Source: Symsagittifera roscoffensis
Lineage: Eukaryota > Xenacoelomorpha > Acoela > Convolutidae
NCBI RefSeq assembly: GCF_963678635.1
Contig: NC_087070.1
Location: 47,599,467 to 47,659,466, forward strand
Direction: 5' to 3'
Length of the DNA: 60,000 nt
A program made the translations under genes and the position numbers. A model generated the notes under the pieces. It was not told the origin of the DNA. It saw nothing but the letters and a program-made list of their open reading frames with translations, and made no database searches. Of the stretch, positions 54,204-60,000 are shown piece after piece. Numbering within the stretch: position 1 is the stretch's first letter; every line of letters starts with the position of its first letter.

Positions 54204-54902
54204 ACACGAAATCGAACTTGATGAAGGCGCCGTTCCCCATAGGTAAGGCGCAAGACGAACGACGCCACATAAATCGGAAGCGTGCCAAGCGGAATTAGAA
54301 ATGTTGCTCGAATACGACATGATAGAACCCTCGAAGTCGCCATGGGCTTGCGGGGTAGTAATGGCGAAAAAGAAAGGGGGCAGCTTATGTTTTGTTGCGA
54401 CTTTCTTTACTTGAACGCGGTAACGATAAAAGATGCGTACCCGATACCGCGAATAGACTAGATCCTCTCTACACTTGGTGATGCCAAGTTCTTCACAACC
54501 TTGGACTTGGGTTCTGCCTTCTGGCAGGTCCCTTTGCGGAAAAAGGATAGAGAAAAGAACGGATTCGCGTGCGAATTGGGTTTGTACAAGTGGAAGAGGA
54601 TGCCCATCGGCTTGTGCAATGCAACGGCCACTTTTAAAAGACTGATGGCTCAGGCTTTGACCAGAGTGACTAAGAAGTACGGGAATCTCGTGATATGTTA
54701 CGTGGATGACGTAGTCATAGCGACACCGAACCTGGAAGACCACATTGATCGACTCCTCGATGAAGTCTTTGGATGCATGAAAAGAGCAGGCTTGAAGTGC
54801 AAACCATCGTAATGTGAAATCCTTAGGGATTCAATCAAGTACCTGGGAAGAAGGCTGGTGGACAGTCATGGTGTGAGACCGGACTAGGAAGCAGTAGAGG
54901 CT
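54204..54902 (+). pseudogene. B3 ORF1: reverse transcriptase
   Basis: Three frames. MIEPSKSPWACGVVMAKKKG (near 54321) is in frame 1; after a shift near 54385 the rest is in another frame: LDLGSAFWQVPL, IGLCNATATF, YVDDVVIATP (active site, near 54697) in frame 3. Stops at 54810 and 54885 replace sense codons found in A1 and B1. Motifs are those of a gypsy RT. Confidence 0.87.
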
Positions 54903-56495
54903 GTGTTGACATGGAAGGCTCCGAGAACGGACACACAGCTAATGAGCTTCCTAGGGTTTGCCAATTTTTACCGCGAGTTCATCAAAGGATATGCAGACAA
55001 GGTGTATCCAATGCAGAGGCTGATGCGCAACAAAGGAAAGAAGTTCGAATGGAACGATGAAGCACAAGTTGCCTTCGAGAACAAAAAGCGGGAACTGTGC
55101 GAAGCGCCAGTGGTAGGCACGCCTACAGAAAAGGGAATGTATGTTCTTGACACAGACGCATCGGTAGTAGCCATCTCAGGAATATTGCATCAGGAGCAAG
55201 AATCGAATGGAAGAACGGTTCTCCGGCCCATTGCATATGGCAGCAAGGTCTTGAGTGACACTGAGATGAAATATGGTGCACCAAAAGCAGAAATATTTGC
55301 AGTAGTCACTTTCGTAGAAAAGTACCGCGCATACTTGGGGAGCGCTCCCTTTAAGTTACGCGTAGACAACAGAGCGTTATCCTGGTTGAAGACCTACTCG
55401 ATGGATCAGAGTTATATTGGTAGATGGATAGTAAGATTGGATGGCTACCAAATGAAAATCGAGCACAGAATGCGCGATAAACACCAGAATGCTGACAACC
55501 TCAGCAAGAAAACTGAGTTCTATGAAAGATTGGAACAGAAGCAAGCCAATCAGGCAGAAATAAAGGAAGGATTCTTGTTTCTGGACAAAGAAATTTATGA
55601 AGCGCTTCCCTTAACGAGATGGTTGGATAAGTCTGGACATCCAATTCCAGGGCACCCTGAGTTACTTGTAGAGAAAGCAGCGGAGATAAAGATCCTATCC
55701 AAGAAGGACCCAATGCCCTTGGATCTGTTGCTGCGCTCAAACCTGGTTCAGCAGGTACTCTCTCGCATGAACATTAACAGCCTCTCATTATTGGATAAAA
55801 CGGTGCAGGTCACACAGCAAGTGATGCGGATGCTGGGTGGTTTGTTAGAAAGAGAAGTGACCAGAGATGACCCCGAGTGGGCAGCAGCAGTGGCATCACT
55901 GACAGTCAGGGAGAAGGTGAAGATCATGCCGTTCAGACGACAACACGAAGAGAACGAGAGGGATTGTAGGACAATAGTTCAGCAACTAGTATCCTCAATA
56001 CCACACGAGGTTTTAACCAGTACTTCTTACGGACGGAAAGAACAGCGGAGCAATACGCGAAGGAAAACCGTTACTTTTGTGGACCAGGATAAAGAAGGTG
56101 AAAAGGTTGAACGAAACCTGGTACAAGATTGTTTTTCCGGGGAGACGAACAATGAGAAGAGCCAGCGAGTTCGAGATCATTATCCGGGACAAGGAAGTTT
56201 GTCCGGGGAGTCTGATGTAGATGAAGAAGTTCCTGATGGGAGGCAGGACCTGGAGAACAAAGTTTTGTCCGGGGAGTTCAGATGGATCAGAAGAAAGCAC
56301 AGAGCTGACCCAGGAGATGGTGCAGACTCCGTCGCAGCCTCTTCAACAGATGACAACTCCCGAAACTCAGGAATTGACACCTACTCAGACAGGAACTCGA
56401 GCTCAGGATCGGAACTGTCAGAATTAGCGATCCACACACTGCTAGTGGAAACTCGAGCAAGGGATCTGGATAGAGAGGTATACCATACCAGGTGA
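54903..56495 (+). pseudogene. B3 ORF1: RT connection, RNase H and linker
   Basis: 530 open codons, the longest intact Pol stretch. RNase H has VLDTDASVVAI, APKAEIFAVV, LRVDNRALS and HQNADNLSKK, so all four catalytic residues are kept. The linker holds three LSGE/FSGE units, each from a T-run plus TCCGGGGAG (56135-56144, 56201-56211, 56267-56277). Frameshift near 56485. Confidence 0.88.
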
Positions 56496-57741
56496 AAGAG
56501 TCTTTGATAACGCAGCGGATGATCTGGAGACAATAGCGGTCTGTTGCCGCAAAAAGAGGTAGTCAGGACTGATCTTCAGCCATTCGAACAGGAAACACAG
56601 CCATTGGCAAAGATTTGGTGCGTTAAGATGGAAGAGGATACGCATCGGCCCAATGAGCTGAATAGTCAGATGAGGGTCATAAAGACGTACTTGAAGGCGA
56701 GATACAGACTCGAGGAAGACCTCGAGGAAGACAGTTACCGCATTCTGAGACAGTATCTCATGCAGAAAGAGGGAAGGTTATACTTGAACAAGGACGGGAT
56801 TGTGGTTTGCGAGAGAAGAGATGAAGACAAAGTCCTATTCAAGTATAACGCGATAGTGTTGCCGCAACTCTATCAGACAGAACTCTTATTCAGGTCGCAT
56901 GATCGGATGGGGCATCAGGGGATCGACAAAGTGTATCAGTGGATCCTGAAGCGCTTTGAGTGGCCTGGAATGAAAAAGGCATGCGAGAAGTGGGTAACAG
57001 CATGTCTATCATGCCAAAAGGTCAAGGATCCGAGGAAATTGCGATTTCCCTTACAATCGATTGAGTCGTCTGAATTCAACGAGGTGGTGCAGATAGATCA
57101 CCAAAAGATATGCATGACAGACAGTGGTTATAATCAGGTTTTGGTCATGATAGATCACATCACGAATTATGCAGAGGCCGTGCCCTGCATAACTGCCTCG
57201 GCGGAAGAGACGTGCGACCACCTGATCAATACGTGGATAGCGAGACACGATTGTCCGATGACGTTTCAATCGCGCAATGGAACAGCTTTCATAGGAGAGC
57301 TCACGAAAGAGCTAATGAGATGCTCACAAGTTGCTCAAGCTCACTCCACGACATACCATCCCCAGACAAATGGCTTAGTGGAAAGGCAGAATTGAACGTT
57401 AGTGTCGATGCTGAGGGTATATTGTTCCAGGTACATGACCGATTGGGACGGATATCTTCCACATGTGATGCGAGCTTACAATAGCACACAAAATTCTACC
57501 ACCGGAGTTAGTCCACATATGATGCTGACCGGGCGCGAGAAGTCTTTGCCCTTGACTTTCTTCTACCCAGAGTATGAGGGGAAGAAGACGTCACCACAGG
57601 TCTATGTAAGGGATGTAATAAGACGTCAGCAGGAGTTAAAAAACTTATATAGACGAAATACTCAACGGCACAGGCAAGGCACAGGAAAAGATTTGACAAG
57701 AAAGCAGCTGGTGCAAAAGCTTATTCGGTAGGGGACTACGT
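56496..57741 (+). pseudogene. B3 ORF1: integrase zinc finger and catalytic core
   Basis: Frame 3 from 56544 with TGA at 57393 (Arg in A1 and B2). Zinc finger HDRMGH ... CLSC. Core: VQIDHQK (first Asp), then FQSRNGTAF where all other copies have FQSDNG, so the second catalytic Asp is lost; Glu in NGLVERQN is kept. Frameshift near 57660 into the C-terminal domain. About 28 linker residues present in B1 and B2 are absent near 56708. Confidence 0.87.
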
Positions 57742-58771
57742 ATGGGTATTTCAGACCGTCATACCACCGAAAAGAACGAAAAAGCTTCTAAAAAATGTAT
57801 GGGACCATTCATGATTACGGAAGTGCACCAGGAGGGACGCTTTTATAGACTGAGTACTGGCCGAGCCGCTCATTACGAAAACATTAAGCCACACAATCCA
57901 TCGACAGAAGACTGGTGTATACCTGCAGACATGGAAGAAGGGGATTATCTAATGATGGACCCTGCTTGTGAGGTCAATGAGAAGAGCACCAGGGAAAAGA
58001 ACGATGGAAATGAATTCATAGAGGAAGGAATAAGTACACCATTGGACCTGGATCCAAATGAGAAGATCGAAGCAGACGATGAAATTTTACCCTACGCAGA
58101 AGAGGACTGGCAACACCCTGAACAAAGGGAGGTTCCCAAGAACTTGGAACCGGATCTTCAATTCACGATACAGAATGTCAAAATGACAGGACAAGATCCA
58201 AGAAGAAATATAACCCTTACGGCGACGAGTTTGTAGTGGACAGGATAGACCTAAAGAAGATAGGGGAAGAAGTAGTGGGTCTTGAAGAAATAACTGTGTC
58301 ACAGGACATTGACATAGTCGATGATCACGTCGAAACCGGTCGAAACCCGAGGTAGAATTCGACGACGAGCAACAGCAGTCATATGAACAAGACTTGACGA
58401 ATCTGCGTGTCTCGGAATGGCTGAAAGAAATGACGTCGGACCCAAAGGAGACCAGTGTCACTATTCAAGATGTAGATCGTGAAAGCATGAAATACATGAA
58501 AACCGAACGAGAAGATCCTTCCTGGGCTGCCCAGGAGAGGCGACTACTCATTCTGGCTTCCAATCTCAATTTGATACCCGGTATGCGATCGAGGGGGACG
58601 TCGATGGATATTTTTGTCCGGGGAGTGGGGGAAGGACTTACCCACACTGAAAATTTATTAATAAAGAAATTAAGAATAGCAAGAGAGACAGGGGATTTAG
58701 AAGCAGAAACAGGCGAAGAACCAAAGAAACCTGACATAGGGAGGGTAGTTGAGTCATATTTTAACTTACCA
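57742..58771 (+). pseudogene. B3 ORF1: integrase C-terminal domain and acidic linker
   Basis: Frame 1 to 58236 (GPFMITEVHQEGRFYRL, then HYENIKPHNPSTEDWCIP), frame 2 from 58394. Carries MDIFVRGVG with the conserved polypurine-like DNA at 58607-58647; one base of the stem (GGGAA instead of GGGTA) differs from A1. Confidence 0.78.
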
Positions 58772-59235
58772 AATGGATATTCAAGTAGCATAATACTAAC
58801 AGACAGCGATTTCATACTCACAGATAGAACATGTGCGATAGCAATCACAGCAGACATGAGTGTTAAGACAGCGTTAGCAGCAGATTTTAAGAGAGAATAT
58901 AAAAACATAGAATTCCTTTGGAAGCAAAGACCAGGAATAGGGGGCGTAGCAGCCTTGCCTCCGGCGGCGTCACAGATACCGGGAAAATACCTATGTTTCT
59001 AGTGACACGGGCGACGGAGAAGCGGCACGTGGACCCGGAAAACCTAGTCTTGTCTTTGACGAGATTGAGAGACTTCCTCGTGGAAAGGGAAGTGAAGGAG
59101 CTTTTACTTCCAGTGTACGACCCGAACAGAGGACGACTGCATCCTCGAGAACTGTAAGCGCTCATACACGTAATCTTCTCTGATACTAATATACAAGTAT
59201 ACCTATATCAGAAATATCACTTAAGTATAGGCTGA
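58772..59235 (+). pseudogene. B3 ORF1: macro domain
   Basis: It reads LTDSDFIL, AIAITADMSVKTALAADF, GGVAALPP, GKYLCF in frame 2, then a shift near 59000 to FLVTRATEKRHVDPENLV, LTRLRDFLVE, LLLPVYDPNRGRLHPREL with an early TAA at 59155; the last helix and strand are readable to TGA at 59233. Same fold order and same altered loop as in A1, B1 and B2. Confidence 0.7.
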
Positions 59236-59610
59236 GTTAAGGTGACATGCAAGAGGATGTCAGACTAAAGTAGGTAATGTGTGTTATGTTATTTTATGTG
59301 TTATGTTACTAAGGTCCTGGGTAAGAAGGAGTTAGTGGCCACGAACAACTGAGTAACGATCTTATGAATAGATCAAAAGTTTGGACTGTCCAATCTTAGG
59401 TCGAATTCCACAATTTTAGAGACCGATTGATTTTAATAATTTTAGGATCAAAATCTTTTTATCTGACTGTTTTAAATAAATTTTAACAAGAAGCTAAGGT
59501 GGAACGGACAAGTGTGATATCCGTGACCTCTTTTCTAGATCCTGATTGATCACTTAATTACTCACTTGAGTCAAATCATTGAATCAAATCGAATCGAACC
59601 TGAAAAGAGA
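59236..59610 (+). other. Spacer between ORF1 and ORF2 (B3)
   Basis: Noncoding. TTATGTTA-type repeat near 59279-59310 and the conserved GATCCTGATTGATC ... CACTTGAGTCAAATC block directly before the ORF2 ATG, as in B1 and B2. Confidence 0.6.
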
Positions 59611-60000
59611 ATGGATAACTTTAACTTGGATGAATTGATGGACCTGGCAGAGGCATATGTGGGACCGATGGTAGATGCGATCTATCGTCGGCTAATGGAT
59701 CGAGACTTCGCTCTGGAGGACCCAGAGGTTGTCATGTTGCTGACCGCCCTGATAAACATCTTGGGGCATGACAACCGTGGGGACCGCCCCACGGAAGTCC
59801 TATTGATGGCAGCATACGGAGAGAGGGGAGTACTAGAACATGAGAGTGATGAGGTGGAGAAACGGGGCTCTCTCAGGGAGTGACTTGGCAAACGAGCCTG
59901 GATTGGGAAGTTCTAGGACTTACCAACCAGGTGAGATGCCTTTGCCCTCCAAGCCCAAGCCTGGACTAAGGAGAATGCATCAAGAGATGAACAGCGAGGC
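59611..60000 (+). pseudogene. B3 ORF2: N-terminal small helical domain (runs off the window)
   Basis: ATG at 59611 begins MDNFNLDELMDLAEAYVG, near-identical to B1. A shift near 59838 closes this frame at 59883; the next frame continues MRWRNGALSGSDLANEPGLG and the proline-rich part to the window end. The upstream ATG-less in-frame codons (from 59566) lie in the conserved spacer and are probably not translated. Confidence 0.7.

Larger units (their letters stand above)
46409..60000 (+). mobile_element. Giant gypsy-type element, family B copy B3 (3' end outside window)
   Basis: 5' LTR, 3-kb leader, gag, zinc knuckle, protease, RT, RNase H, linker, integrase, macro domain, spacer and the start of ORF2 at 59611. 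It is the only copy with gag and protease. Frameshifts and stops lie throughout. A 28-residue stretch of the linker found in B1 and B2 is missing near 56708. Confidence 0.85.

Overview
The window is transposon-dense eukaryotic DNA. It has no bacterial operons, tRNA, rRNA or intact host gene that I can recognise. The content is nested, decayed LTR retrotransposons of the Ty3/gypsy type, one LINE, and a small FLYWCH-like coding remnant. The LINE (APE endonuclease, a 2A-like motif, a PHD-like finger) and the FLYWCH remnant make an animal or close relative likely. The sequence does not let me name the phylum.

Nearly everything belongs to two related families of one unusually large LTR element. 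I call them A and B. Family A: A1 (1-15361, +, 5' end outside the window), A2 (fragment, 39650-41045, -) and A3 (fragment, about 45196-46016, +). Family B: B1 (15921-28707, -), B2 (29742-39645, -) and B3 (46409-60000, +, 3' end outside the window). Every copy carries stops and frameshifts, mostly at different places, so comparing copies shows the ancestral plan: LTR (about 0.9 kb), a long leader of about 3 kb, then ORF1 = gag, zinc knuckle, aspartic protease, RT, RNase H, integrase, acidic linker and a C-terminal macro domain of the TARG1/OARD1 type. After a spacer of 370-490 bp comes ORF2 (small helical domain, coiled coil, complete SGNH/GDSL hydrolase domain, then a second SGNH-like domain). 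ORF3 follows (unknown, cysteine motifs, one short hydrophobic segment), then a polypurine tract and the 3' LTR. Joining B3 (LTR to spacer) with A1 (ORF2 to 3' LTR) suggests a full length near 23 kb.

Layout: 1-15361 A1; 15362-15920 a CT microsatellite and FLYWCH remnant; 15921-28707 B1, which lacks gag, protease, the first half of RT, the end of ORF2 and most of ORF3; 28708-29741 LTR debris; 29742-39645 B2, which starts after RNase H and lacks all of ORF2; 39650-46016 an inverted pair of family A 3' ends (A2, A3) with a LINE between them; 46021-47321 LTR B sequences; 47322-60000 B3, the only copy with gag and protease.

By family knowledge, gag, protease, RT, RNase H and integrase make and insert the cDNA. 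What the macro domain, SGNH domains and ORF3 do is unknown. ORF2 and ORF3 sit where retroviruses carry env, and B2 looks as if the spacer had been joined directly to ORF3, so both may be read from shorter or spliced RNAs.
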